NCBI GenBank assembly: GCA_949358305.1
Contig: OX442318.1
Coordinates: 11,204,517-11,268,516, forward strand
Source: Strigamia acuminata
Lineage: Eukaryota; Arthropoda; Chilopoda; Geophilomorpha; Linotaeniidae
DNA: 64,000 nucleotides
Direction: 5' to 3'
A program made the position numbers and the translations under genes. Shown here in pieces: positions 35,215 through 45,990 of the stretch (the first letter of the stretch is position 1; the number at the start of each line of letters is the position of its first letter). The notes beneath the pieces are model-generated. The model was not told the DNA's origin. It ran no database searches and was given only the letters and a program-made list of their open reading frames with translations.

Positions 35215-36325
35215 GTGGTGACCCTGAGTCACTTTTATTTAATTTAATGTGTTTATTATTAATAAAAGAGTCACCACGAAAGAAGTTATATTTTACATTT
35301 TATTCTGTAATATTTGTGTTTGGCACACGCCAAACAATTACATAATTTAGGGGAGAAAATCTCCCCTAACACGGTTCACCCCAATATTATATGGGGTGAG
35401 GCGTTAATTAACCGCTTAGTGAAGCAAAAATGCTTTGTTTCACTAAAATTACGCTGTCTGCGCAGCATCCGCCGCGCATGTTCGAAGTGTGCTTGGCACA
35501 CTCCACCCTTCCCATAGCCAACGGTTATGGTGCAATAATAACGGCTTTTGGCGCAACAGGATCCTTTGTTGTGCCAAAACTAGTAATCTGCACATATTTC
35601 GTGCGCAGATTTCGAGAGTGCATAAAACCCCAAATTTTGGCGGTTTGGCCCACTCTTGACACTGACACACCAACAACAAACAACCCAACTGATCATCACT
35701 GAAGAACTTCAAACAAAAGGATTCCAAGTGCTGACCGGGTTTATACGTTTTGGTGAGTTGAGAGACATTGCTGTTTCCACTGAATAAATTCGGTGGAACC
35801 AGCCACATTTGCGTACAGATTACGAATCTCGAGTAACGCTCGAGAAAACCAGCTCACCCGCCGCCGTCGAGTCGCGTTGACTTGTTCCGTGATTCGCCTC
35901 CGTCGATCGAGCAACCCGTCGCCGTCAACCATCGTGAGAAGACAGTGAACCACCTGCGAGCTTTACTCCGGAGTTCACTGTTCATCGCCATCGTACGAGC
36001 GAAGGAAATTTGTTCCTGTTCGTTGTTTGATCATTGTGAGAGCGCCATCGAGTTTACTCTGGTACTCTCATCGTCGTCGTCAACGGCAAACTTCTCGTGG
36101 AGAATCGTCGCCGCTATCTGTAAACCACCTGCGAGCTTTACTCCGGAGTTTACAGATAAAAGTAGCAGTTTTTCAACGAGAAATAATATTTCTCAGGCGA
36201 GTCCGACTCGCCATTTTTCCGAGCGCAACAAGCAGCCGTTTGTTGCGCGCCAAACACTCGCGCCCAACGATCAACCGTCGTTGTTGGCGCCTTTTCCCTT
36301 TGTTTCAAGTGAGCGTAACCGTTTC
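35215..36325. other. Array of at least 12 consecutive short perfect hairpins
   Basis: Successive non-overlapping inverted repeats with short loops. Examples: a long-loop stem GTGGTGAC/GTCACCAC (35215-35277); TTAGGGGAGA/TCTCCCCTAA (35347-35369); TCACCCCA/TGGGGTGA (35377-35400); GTGTGC/GCACAC (about 35490); TGGCGCAACA/TGTTGTGCCA (about 35550, with G:U); GGCGAGT/ACTCGCC (36196-36212); GCGCAACAA/TTGTTGCGC (36223-36248); CAAGTGA/TCACTTG (about 36308). Two hairpins (35944-35979 and 36119-36154) share an identical 22-nt loop but have different, internally compensated stems. AATAAA follows near 36449. It could be a structured RNA or a solo LTR or leader of an unknown element. No coding ORF is supported. 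Confidence 0.6.
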
Positions 36326-37200
36326 ACTTGGTACATTTCTCACTCCTCTTCTCTTTTACTCTCTCTAGTTTTAACCGCTAAATTCATAACTTCTTAGTAA
36401 ATTTAATAATTATATTTCTCATAATTATATTTGTAAATTTCCGTTCAAATAAAGTATTTTTGTATTTTATTCAATCTAAACTGTCGTTTTCCTTTCATAA
36501 AATTACCCCTAGACACCACACAGGCAACCGAGTATAAGGCCTATAAACGGCATCTCAATTGCGAACCGCTCCAAACAAGGTAAGTATTTGTTTTAGAGTG
36601 GAAAGCCCGGAGGATCGCAACAGTAAGAATACATATTTTGTAGCCTTTCTGTACCTTGTGCTGATACTTCTGCTTGCATTCAAGAAGAAATTCTCAGTGC
36701 AAAGCGTAGAAAAGCTAAGATTAAAGCACTCACCATCTCTACAATATCTGTATTTGCCCTCTCTGAGATGGAATTAACTTTTGAGTTGTTAGATTTTGCC
36801 CTATCTATCTCAATCCCGATACATTCGGTGAGTGCAAGCCATTCATCTTGAGAAAACTCCTCCCCGAGGCCCAATCAAATCTTTTTGACCACCGTCAATT
36901 TTTATAAAGTTAATTCGACTTGTCCCGAATCTTGATACAAATTAAACGTTAAGAAAATTAATTTTCATGATTTGGTTCTCTCAAAGACAACATCGATTCA
37001 ATTATCACACGAGTGGAGAAATCACTCGGGGAATATTGCGCAGTTAGTGACGTCGTAGTAAGAGAGTTCGATAAGTCATTTCAACAAGTTGAAAGCATAA
37101 AATATTAAACAGGTCATTATAGATAAAATGAAAGTAAATTTAATTTTGTTTCAAATTTCTAATCTAAAAGCAATGCAACTTTAATTATATCTCTTGTAAC

Positions 37201-37329
37201 AGCAAATGCTTACTTTCCCAGCCCTGTTATCGACATTTACGGTGCATTTATTCCTACTGTGTCCGTCTTTGCTCTCTTCTCTCAGAATAGCCGGTGGACC
37301 CACCTTGATCTGAGTAGCCCAACTAAAGG
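37201..37329 (+). CDS. Possible internal exon of an unknown gene
   Basis: A 43-codon open segment lies between a good acceptor (CTCTTGTAACAG) and a good donor (AAAG|GTAAGC). The translation (…YFPSPVIDIYGAFIPTVSVF…) looks protein-like. No partner exons could be joined with confidence, although an open frame with a hydrophobic stretch (YFVAFLYLVLILLLAF) lies at about 36595-36770. It may be an orphan exon of a broken gene. Confidence 0.25.
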
Positions 37330-38784
37330 TAAGCCTTGTATGAAAAGTGTTATTTTACTATTACAATCCATAAAGACGATATACAAAATGAGGGTGAGTT
37401 AAAAGTGTGGGTTCTTTGATTGAAACAAATGAATGTATTTCAATGGCAGTGTTTACAAAATACAACATTTTGGTATAAACTCTAAAAGTTTGTTTAAAAT
37501 AAATTACAAATTTTGCTAGTAATTATTAAACAAAATTAAGCTTACAGTTATACCAAGCAAATGAATACGAAAGGGCTTCATTAAATGAGCGGTTAGTTGA
37601 TTACTTAGATTACTTTGATTAGTCGATTACTTGATGTGTCATGTGACTGGATTCAACCAATCCCGAAAATAATCATTTCATCAAATAAGCAACTAAGCAA
37701 CTAATCAAGTAATCACCCCAAACCATGATTTTCTGCTGACTTGGGCCGATTATAAGTGCTCTCTCAACTGAAACCAACGTGGCGGCGTCAGACCTGCTTA
37801 AACTACACAAGGTCATAACATAACAAATTCTGCTCAGTTTAGGTTAAACTGAACACATGAAACGAGTAAGGTAGGAACGAAGTTTCCAGACTCTCGAGAG
37901 TAAAATCTAAAACCCCATTGGTCTTGGTCATTGGAGAAAAATCTGTCTTTTTCTCTTCACTGCGGCATAAGGTGCACAAGGGCTAGACTCTTTGTCCGAT
38001 AACTGGACTCCATAACATTCGTTGATCCATTCATGTCGAAATGTCCCTTTCATTCAAATACCCAAACGAGCATGCCATAAAGATAGAGGGAGGAGCTTGC
38101 CTATTTTCTTAGATTCCCCTAAAATCTCTTTCTGGTTCTTTACACCAGTATCTAGGGCATCACAATTTATTATTCTAGTGGTACAATTCGAATTCTTATT
38201 ATTACTTATACAACTCTTTGTCAAAATATCTGACTGCTGGTCCCCCTCTGCTTTTAATTCGAATTTTCCATATTCGTAGTGCCATATCGATCATCTTTGT
38301 TAGCTACAGTACGTCACTATTTGACGTTTTCATACAATGCCATTCGAAACCTCATTTGAATCAGCCATGTTGAGGACCTGACTCATTACTGCGTGGTTAG
38401 GCCTGCTCCAACCAGCCCCAAAGAAATTTAATTTTTTCGTAATAAATATTTCAACAATAAATTTGTTTTCTGATTTCCATTACAAGAAAACAGTCGGATG
38501 TCCCCGATACCCTCAATTTGTATACCACATACATTCTTATTAATAGGCCTAAAATTATTAAACTACTACTTGCACGATTTCACATGGTTAGGGACCTGGC
38601 TATCACAGTACCAAATTGAATTTTTATTATTCACTGTTGTCGTGAAATTTTTATTTTTCACTGTTGTCGTAAAATTTTTATTATTTACTGTTTTCGTGGA
38701 ATTTTTAAGCTTTCGACTGTCATTAATGTTCGCGTTAGACGAATATCCACGTCTCGAATTTTGCTGATTCCTCTGGCGTTGCTC

Positions 38785-39075
38785 TTAGCCGGTGGCAAAA
38801 GTGTCAGTGTTGGTACTACGCTCGTCACCTACACCACCAAAAGTAGTATCCTGGGCCAGGAGACGCTCACGAACCTTACCCACCAAAAAGTCAGCCTTAT
38901 TGCTCATCGTGTCGGGCAATAGTCCTTCGACTTTGGCATTGAATGCTTTGAAAGTCCTTAAATTATTTTGTTCAGACGTTCCTAACACCTCTCGATCCCG
39001 GTCAAGTTGACTGTGTTTTTCCAGCTCTTTCAACTCTATTGTTTTAGCCTCATATGAGGTATTGTAAATAATTCA
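38785..39075 (-). pseudogene. Coding-like fragment, charged helical C-terminus of unknown protein
   Basis: About 95 codons read in frame on the minus strand to a stop at 38785, with charged helical composition (KTIELKELEKHSQLDRDREV, FLVGKVRERLLAQD). Composition and frame are far more protein-like than the surroundings. A stop lies just upstream, next to a 71-bp palindromic insertion, so this is probably the 3' end of a truncated gene or retrocopy. The family is not recognised. Confidence 0.35.
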
Positions 39076-39508
39076 CGTTGTGTGCTGTCGTTGGCGACCA
39101 CGGTGCCTACTCGCAACGTGTTATTTACAATTTTTAATGCTTTGATGTTCCATCGTCTGTATGTCATTTCAGCTATTTACAACACATTTATAAAAAATTG
39201 GAAATATCGAAATATTCACAACATATTTACATCAAATTTTCTCATAATAGTAAATTCAAATTTTCTATATTAATTTCCAACTTGGAAATGTTTGAAAATA
39301 TACATTTTTTTCTAGTAAACGCAACATAATAGAGAAATAACGCACATGCGTATTCAGTGGCCAAAATAACACGAGTTATTCAATTAATTTGTCCTCCAAT
39401 CGAGTTTATCGACAGTAAATATTTTCCTAATCTTAATCGTAACGTCACCAATCGAGAAAGTTGTAGCCTGATGCCTGAAAATTGTTGGTCGTCGATCAAA
39501 TAAGAAAG

Positions 39509-39978
39509 TCAACCACGATAAGGGGTTGCAGTCGGACTAGGAGTGCAAATTCCAGTTCCTAATTTAAAACGATTCAAAAAACTTTTCTACAAGAAATATA
39601 TTTTCCATTATTGCCACACCACAAAACCAATTTACTGAATAGAATGTTACTTTTCTTGATTCGCAATTCAGCCCTGGATAACACTCACAGTAAAATCTTC
39701 CACCACATTTTTGCCAAATTCTACGTAGTTCCCGACAACTGATTCGGCAAACAATAGAAATAATTATTCAATAATAATTTTCACTTCTTACCGTCTTGTA
39801 ACTATTCCAATATTATGACAACATTGATTGATATTGCAGTCCTCGTATGATTCGCACGATTTTGAATTGACTAAAACACACTGCAATATAATTCAGTTTT
39901 AAAATCAAGATCATTCAATTATCTGCACCGAAAACTCACACAAGCTGCTAAACATGCAACAAAATAAATGTATTTCAT
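39509..39978 (-). CDS. Prokineticin-like 10-Cys secreted peptide, copy D (4 exons, about 97 aa)
   Basis: Exons on the minus strand: 39940-39978 (signal peptide start, 13 codons), about 39791-39880, 39651-39738, 39509-39586 (stop). Splice sites and phases equal those of copies at 57517 and 63445. A hydrophobic signal of about 19 residues precedes ten cysteines in the order C, C, CC, C, C, C-x-C-x5-C, C. The CxCxPxLxC core plus the C…CC start is the arrangement of prokineticin/astakine/colipase-fold peptides, which act as extracellular cytokines in arthropods and are also found in venoms. The exon 2 length is uncertain by one base. Likely intact; the only copy on this strand. Confidence 0.65.
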
Positions 39979-40364
39979 GTTGTTTTGTAACTTAATGAGT
40001 CAGGTGCAATGATGAAGGATGTTTTTCTTTTTAGATATAAAATAAGTATGAAATGAAGTGATAACTTTTTTTACCAACTTTTGAATGTGTTTGTGTATTA
40101 CAGAATGTGAGTTGAATCCGGGAAAAGAAAGGTAATCTTCTAAACTATCTGATTACCAAAATTTATAATACTAAGCTTATGTGAATTGCACTTCCTTCAC
40201 ACATCAGATTTCTCCAACAGGTTGTTCATGTAAAATGAGGAAAATTAGAATGAAATGATTCAAGTTTAGTATTTTTGGTTGAATTGGACGCAATAAATAA
40301 AACTATGTGGGGAGTGGGTTCTTTGTCGTGTTTTTATTGTTATTTCTAGTTTTGGGTTAAAACA

Positions 40365-40915
40365 TGCCGATTCCGATTCTCGACCACTGCAACACAGTAC
40401 CCACATGGCCCAGTCCAACCCCACCCCGTCAGGTGGAGTTGATGGTTGAGGAATAGTGACCCCGATGACATCACATCCGGTCACTAATCTGACCATCAAT
40501 GAAAAAAGATACTCTCGTACCCAAGAGTTGACTGTAAAGTGCCCAATATCCTGTTTGAACCCCAGAGTTACTTCGGAACAGCTATGCTTCACACCTTGCT
40601 GTTCTCCACTCTTGTTCATCATGGAGATGCTTAGGGACTTGGCCGGTCTGCCAATCCCAGTACCATGAGTGATCCATAGGCCACAATGAACAGCTGACTG
40701 ACCATGCTGCACAACCGGTTAACCCTAACCACACGTGCCGCGTGTGGTCGCAGGTATGCTGCAGCAATGCAGCGTAGCAATAGAAGCGGCATGAGAAACT
40801 GACCCCTAGACACTGAATAAAGGCCATAAACCATTAATACAGTATCTTGTGTTCACTTCTATTCAACGTGTCGTGCGCCCGGCACTGTTTGGGCTTTTCC
40901 ACTCTCACACACTTA
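40365..40915 (+). repeat. Dispersed repeat, second copy
   Basis: Collinear with 27140-27775 but lacking the 77-bp fold-back insertion, and diverged by scattered substitutions. Minus-strand ORFs of 67-148 codons here are not conserved between the copies. Confidence 0.7.
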
Positions 40916-41023
40916 TTAGTGTTCTAACCGATGTCTCAATATGTTCTCTTGATGTATATTCCATTTGATTGCAAAGTGCACATAACATTCTATTAGAAAA
41001 AAATATTAATTATGATGACACCA

Positions 41024-41188
41024 AAATTAAACATGTATTTCCAATATCAATCCACCAAAATTAAACCTGTATTTCCAATATCAATCCACCAAAATTAAAC
41101 CTGTATTTCCAATATCAATCCACCAAAATTAAACCTGTATTTCCAATATCAATCCACCAAAATTAAACCTGTATTTCCAATATCAATC
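41024..41188 (+). repeat. 34-bp minisatellite, about 5 copies, target of Copia-2
   Basis: The unit is CCACCAAAATTAAACCTGTA followed by TTTCCAATATCAAT. The array resumes at 45963-45990 on the other side of Copia-2, so the retrotransposon landed inside it. Confidence 0.95.
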
Positions 41189-41403
41189 TGTAGTTTTTGT
41201 TCTAATATATTGGAGGCATAAAAATGGAGACGCGTGGTTTTTTGGTGAAATATTAACAGTGATGGTTTTAATCTAAAACAGATGTTTAAAAGTGCGCGGA
41301 GCACTAAATACAAAACAGGGCACTGATTGGTCAGTGCCAAATACAGGTGCACAGGTGGTAAAGACACCTGGCGGACAGGAATATAACATTCAATAAAACA
41401 ACA
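41189..41403 (-). repeat. Copia-2 3' LTR
   Basis: 215-bp LTR; read on the minus strand it starts TGTTGTTTTATTGAATG and ends CTACA. Same as 45748-45962. Confidence 0.95.
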
Positions 41404-41525
41404 CTTCCCCTGAATGGCAATATTCCTACATTTCAAAATTCAAAACATTTTTCTTAAGCAATTTAGACATTTAAACATTAAAGTATTCATTCACAAACAA
41501 TTCAAAATATTAAAAACAATATTTC

Positions 41526-44500
41526 TTAAACAATTTCCTTCAATCCAAATTGGGCGATCAATTCTTCGTGTTTTGGCTTAAAAAGCCCCTTGGTCAACAC
41601 ATCGGCGACCATCTTCTCACTCTCCAGGAATTCTATGTCGATATCTCCCCGCTCACATGTTTCTCGAACAAAATGGTGGCGAATGTCGATGTGCTTGGTT
41701 CTGGAATGAAAAATTGGGTTTCGCACCAATTTGTGTGCCCCCTGATTATCGCTATAAATGAGGGTCGTTTCTTTCTTCTTGTTGATGTATTTAATTTCGT
41801 CTAGGAAGTTTCGCAAGTAGATTGCTTCTTTTGACGCGTCGGCCAACGCCATATATTCTGCTTCGGTCGACGAGGTTGCGACGGTCTTCTGCTTTCTTGC
41901 TTCCCAGCATATTGTCGCGTTCGCGAGTTTAAAGCAGTAGCCGGTGTACGAGCGACGGTCGTCCAAGTTTGCTCCCCAATCTGCATCCGTGTAGCCGACT
42001 AAGTCTTTTCCGGTCTTTTCGAATTTTAGCCCGAGATTCGATGAGTGCTTCAAATATCTTAGGACGCGTTTTGCTGCTGTCCAATGAGTTCCGGTGAAGC
42101 ACGTATTATATTGACTTAATGCGCTGACGGTGTAGGAAATATCGGGTCGAGTGCAAACGGCGAGGTACATGAGTGATCCGATTAAACTTTGGTACGGGAA
42201 CTTCTCTGGATCCAGTAGCTCTTCGTCGGTCCCATCCTCCTTTTTCTTGTTTTTCTGCAATTTCTGATTTGCGTCGAGTGGAGTTGTGTTTTTCGAGCAG
42301 TCTTGCATTCCGAAACGATTCAGTATGTCCTTAACGTATTTTTTCTGCGCCATCGTGATTGATTTCGTCTTTTCGTCCTGTTTAAACTCGATTCCCAAGC
42401 AGTAGTGAATTTGTCCTAAATCCTTCATTTTGAACTCGCTCTTCAGGTTCGATTTTAATTTCTCCAAGTTTCTTTTGCAGTTCGTTGCGATGATAAAATC
42501 ATCCACGTAGATTGCGACGAGCGTGATGACTTCTCCATTCGTTTGGTAATACACGCATGGGTCTGCGTTTGTTGGCTTCAGTCCGTGCTTTTGCAACTTC
42601 TCGTCCAGTTTTTTGTACCACTGGCGACCCGACTGCTTCAATCCGTATAATGCCTTTCTCATCCGGCAGACTTTTCCTTTCTTGATTTTTATTCCAGCGA
42701 TAAATTCCAAATATTCGGGGAATTCCATAAAAATTTCCTCTTCGATTTCGCCGTTCAAATATGCCGTTATCGCGTCCATTTGGTGTACGGTCAATCCCAA
42801 CTCGGCTGCGATTGCCATCATCATTCGAATTGATCCCGGTCGTGCGACGGGCGCGTAGGTTTCAAAGTAGTCGATGCCTGGCTGCTGTGCATATCCTTTG
42901 GCGACCAGTCGGGCCTTTCTGCGTTCGATTGACCCGTCTGCTTCAAATTTTGTGCGGAGGACCCATCTACATCCGATTACGTTTCTATTTTTCGGTCGGT
43001 CGCACTCCTCCCACGTTTCGTTTTCAATTAAAGCGTCGTATTCGTCCTTCATCGCTTTCATCCATTCTTGTGGGTCGTTTCCATTCAAAGCTTCGGCCGC
43101 TGTCGTTGGATCGTCGAGAATTGCTATCTGTGCAATTTCGTCCAAAACTTCATTAGTTGTTGTCGGATTCTTTCTGGTGTATTTCTTTCTGGGTGGGTCC
43201 CCATTTCGATTTGGGTAAGGTTTTGGCGTTCTCGAGGATCGTCGTGGAATTATTTGCGCGTTTTCATTCTGACGAGGTTCGGCTTCTTCGTGTTGCGTCT
43301 CTCTCTCGTCCTCATTGTCGGGCTCGTTCTCGCCTGCGCTCTCGACTTCGTCCTCGGAAATTTCGGTTCCATTCTCGATTTGATCTGTTCTGCAATCGGT
43401 GAGAATGTCATTAAAATTATTGTTATTATCGTTTTCTTCACATTCTTCATTCGTTTCATTTTCCGATTTTTCGACAAATTTCACATCGCGACTTTTTATA
43501 ATTTTGTTTTCGCTTTTTGACCACAAGCGATACGCCTTCGATCCGTCCCAATATCCGATGAGAATACATTCTTTTGACTTCGGTTCGAACTTCCCCTTGT
43601 TCGGTTTCTTGTCCAACGCGAAGACTCTGCTTCCAAAAACTCGAAAATAGTCGACATTCGGTTTTCTTCCGGTCCAGACTTGATGCGGGATTTCATTTTC
43701 CAAACTTCTAGTCGGGCATTTATTTCGGATGTGGCATGCAGTGTTGATTGCTTCCGCCCAATATGAGTTAGGCAATTTTGCTTGCAGTAACATGCATCGT
43801 GCCATCTCGATCAAAGTTCTATTCATTCTTTCCGAGACGCCATTTTGTTCCGGGGTTCGTTCGACGCTGGTTTGGCGCTTTATGCCGTTTTCTTGTAAAT
43901 ACGTGTCGAATTTCTTATTTACATATTCCTTCCCGTTGTCCGATCGTAAAACTTTTAGTGCGCAACCAGTTTCCCTCTCGCAAAACGTTTTAAATGATTT
44001 GAATGCCTCGAAAACTTCGCTTTTGTGCTTCAGAAAATACACCTTGCACCACCTCGATTTGTCGTCGGTGAAGGTCACGAAGTATCTTGATCCGTTCATG
44101 GACTTTGTTGGCATTGGTCCGCAAACGTCCGAGTGTACAAGTTCCAGCAGTTTTTCGCTTTTTGACGTGGAGTCAGGAAATTTCGTACTTGCGTGCTTCC
44201 CCTCGATGCAAGTTTCACAAGTTGGCAGCTTGGCGTCCTTTTCCAAATTCATTCCGTCCGCCTTTTCGTTTAGTATTTTCAGACTTGACTCGTTCAGGTG
44301 CCCAAGTCTTTTGTGCCATTCTTGTATTTTCGTACTTGCGGGTTTTGCAGGTTTTGATCCGGTTCCGACTTCGATTTCCGCTGCAGTCGCAGCATCCTCG
44401 GTCTCGTCGACGATGTAATACAGTCCGTTCCTTTTTTCGGCGGTGAATACGATTTCTCCCTTCGGATTTATCACTTCTGCTGATTTATCATCGAAAATCA

Positions 44501-45626
44501 CCTTGTGTCCCCGTTCTGTGATCTTCCCGACTGACATCAAATTCGTTCGTAAATCTCGTACCAAAAGAGTTTCCGCCAAATCCAGCTTCACATTTCCGTT
44601 CCCGGTGTTGACGACAATTTTCGCGGTTCCTTTTCCGTCGATTTTTGTACTCGCTTTGCTGGCCAAATTCAGTTTTTGGTTTTTCAGGAATTCGATCGTC
44701 GAAAATGTTGAATCGTTCGAGCACATGTGGGAGCTGGCGCCGCTGTCCAAACACCAATTTTTCGGTCGTGACGTCTCGCTTATCAGTGCTGTCTCGATTT
44801 GCTCGCAGAAAAATAATTCGTACTTGGATTTCTCGGCTCTTGATGCGCTTTCCTTCTTGCTTTTACTTCGACAATCGGCGATTTTGTGGCCAATTTTTCC
44901 GCAACCGTGGCACTTGTATTTAAAAGCTGGTTTCTCGGTCGAATTCGAATTTTCGTCGCCGTATTTCTTTGGTTGCTTACGTTTTTGGAACGTTTTTCTG
45001 GCCATCATGGCGTCCGACACGTCTTCTTTTCCTTTTCCGCGGGCGATCGACTCGTCTTTGATTTTTCCCTCCAAAACTTCCAGTGAAGGCAATTTGTCTT
45101 GCGATTCTATTGCGCATCTGAAGTTGTCGTAAGAGTTTGGCAGGCTTAGTAGTAGTAGAATCGTCGTGAAGTCTTCGGGCATCTTGAAATCCATGTCTAG
45201 TAGCTTATCCACCAGCTCGAAGAATTCTTTTAAGTGATTCTCCACGTTTTCTCCGTCCGCCATTTTGTGTGTTGCGAGTCGTTTTAACAACGTGATTTTT
45301 CTTGCCGGTCCTTTCGATTGGTACACACTGTGCAACTTCTTCCATAATTCATTCGCGGTGTTGCAATTTTTGGCCATTCGAAGTTCCGATTGTTTTATAT
45401 TTAGCAAAATGTCATTTTTGGCTGTTCGATCACTTTTCTCCCACGTTTCGATCTCCTTCACGCGTTTCGCGTTTCCTTCGATGGTTTCTGGTCGTTTCGA
45501 CGTACCTTCCGCGTGCACGAGTAGGTCCCGTTGATCCAAAATTGCTTCCATCTGGATCTTCCATGTGTCGAAGTTTTCCTTTCCCAACGCCTCGATTCGA
45601 GCTGAATTTCCGCCGCCGTTCGCCAT
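41526..45626 (-). CDS. Copia-2 Gag-Pol polyprotein (1,366 aa)
   Basis: An uninterrupted frame from MANGGGNSARIE to the stop. Gag with LWKKLHSVYQ-type retrotransposon capsid sequence (about 1-220); CCHC knuckle CHGCGKIGHKIADC (about 238-252); aspartic protease CLDSGASSHM (about 291-300); integrase zinc motif HKRLGH…CETC (about 437-470) and DDE residues in VHSDVCGP (about 498), RSDNGKEY (about 562) and EQNGVSERMNR (about 598); RT with YVDD (about 1038); RNase H YTDADWG (about 1212) and a TSSTEAEYMAL segment. The length equals that of classical copia-type polyproteins. No lesion seen, so the element may be autonomous. Antisense frames across it are shadows. Confidence 0.95.
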   Translation of the reverse strand: MANGGGNSARIEALGKENFDTWKIQMEAILDQRDLLVHAEGTSKRPETIEGNAKRVKEIETWEKSDRTAKNDILLNIKQSELRMAKNCNTANELWKKLHSVYQSKGPARKITLLKRLATHKMADGENVENHLKEFFELVDKLLDMDFKMPEDFTTILLLLSLPNSYDNFRCAIESQDKLPSLEVLEGKIKDESIARGKGKEDVSDAMMARKTFQKRKQPKKYGDENSNSTEKPAFKYKCHGCGKIGHKIADCRSKSKKESASRAEKSKYELFFCEQIETALISETSRPKNWCLDSGASSHMCSNDSTFSTIEFLKNQKLNLASKASTKIDGKGTAKIVVNTGNGNVKLDLAETLLVRDLRTNLMSVGKITERGHKVIFDDKSAEVINPKGEIVFTAEKRNGLYYIVDETEDAATAAEIEVGTGSKPAKPASTKIQEWHKRLGHLNESSLKILNEKADGMNLEKDAKLPTCETCIEGKHASTKFPDSTSKSEKLLELVHSDVCGPMPTKSMNGSRYFVTFTDDKSRWCKVYFLKHKSEVFEAFKSFKTFCERETGCALKVLRSDNGKEYVNKKFDTYLQENGIKRQTSVERTPEQNGVSERMNRTLIEMARCMLLQAKLPNSYWAEAINTACHIRNKCPTRSLENEIPHQVWTGRKPNVDYFRVFGSRVFALDKKPNKGKFEPKSKECILIGYWDGSKAYRLWSKSENKIIKSRDVKFVEKSENETNEECEENDNNNNFNDILTDCRTDQIENGTEISEDEVESAGENEPDNEDERETQHEEAEPRQNENAQIIPRRSSRTPKPYPNRNGDPPRKKYTRKNPTTTNEVLDEIAQIAILDDPTTAAEALNGNDPQEWMKAMKDEYDALIENETWEECDRPKNRNVIGCRWVLRTKFEADGSIERRKARLVAKGYAQQPGIDYFETYAPVARPGSIRMMMAIAAELGLTVHQMDAITAYLNGEIEEEIFMEFPEYLEFIAGIKIKKGKVCRMRKALYGLKQSGRQWYKKLDEKLQKHGLKPTNADPCVYYQTNGEVITLVAIYVDDFIIATNCKRNLEKLKSNLKSEFKMKDLGQIHYCLGIEFKQDEKTKSITMAQKKYVKDILNRFGMQDCSKNTTPLDANQKLQKNKKKEDGTDEELLDPEKFPYQSLIGSLMYLAVCTRPDISYTVSALSQYNTCFTGTHWTAAKRVLRYLKHSSNLGLKFEKTGKDLVGYTDADWGANLDDRRSYTGYCFKLANATICWEARKQKTVATSSTEAEYMALADASKEAIYLRNFLDEIKYINKKKETTLIYSDNQGAHKLVRNPIFHSRTKHIDIRHHFVRETCERGDIDIEFLESEKMVADVLTKGLFKPKHEELIAQFGLKEIV

Positions 45627-45720
45627 CGTTTCTTAGTTCTGTTTTTTGTGGAATGTTCGTGTTAAATTCGTTTTTAACTTCCTCGAATGTTCCGGTACAA
45701 AACTTGATGATTTTTAAGCG

Positions 45721-45747
45721 CAGTGGAAGCGTGCTGGGCCCATAACC
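45721..45747 (-). promoter_or_regulatory. Copia-2 primer-binding site (internal initiator tRNA-Met half)
   Basis: The plus strand reads GCGTGCTGGGCCCATAACC, the anticodon-arm region of initiator tRNA-Met including the CAU anticodon, directly adjacent to the 5' LTR. This is the Drosophila copia mode, in which a tRNA cut in the anticodon loop primes synthesis. The match to the tRNA extends over about 27 bases. Confidence 0.85.
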
Positions 45748-45962
45748 TGTAGTTTTTGTTCTAATATATTGGAGGCATAAAAATGGAGACGCGTGGTTTT
45801 TTGGTGAAATATTAACAGTGATGGTTTTAATCTAAAACAGATGTTTAAAAGTGCGCGGAGCACTAAATACAAAACAGGGCACTGATTGGTCAGTGCCAAA
45901 TACAGGTGCACAGGTGGTAAAGACACCTGGCGGACAGGAATATAACATTCAATAAAACAACA
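45748..45962 (-). repeat. Copia-2 5' LTR
   Basis: 215-bp LTR, followed directly on the plus strand by AATCCACC, the resumed 34-bp minisatellite. Confidence 0.95.
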
Positions 45963-45990
45963 AATCCACCAAAATTAAAACTGTATTTAA

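Larger units (their letters stand above)
36540..39480. other. Spacer with two possible exon fragments
   Basis: Apart from the two candidates listed separately (37201-37329 and 38785-39075 minus), I see only small repeats: four copies of a roughly 30-bp ACTGTTGTCGTGAAATTTTT unit (38630-38710) and a 71-bp palindrome with TTGTAAATAA ends (about 39062-39132). Confidence 0.4.
41189..45962 (-). mobile_element. Copia-2, full-length Ty1/copia LTR retrotransposon
   Basis: A 4,774-bp minus-strand element with two 215-bp LTRs (no difference seen by eye), an intact 1,366-aa ORF, a half-tRNA primer site, and a polypurine tract next to the 3' LTR (complement of 41404-41412). It lies between two copies of AATC from the interrupted minisatellite; the usual fifth duplicated base is not matched. 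Identical LTRs indicate recent insertion. Closely resembles Drosophila copia in size and priming. Confidence 0.95.

Noticed and set aside
42761-45745. Long plus-strand ORFs (up to 229 codons)
   Set aside because: Antisense shadows of the intact Copia-2 gag-pol frame.
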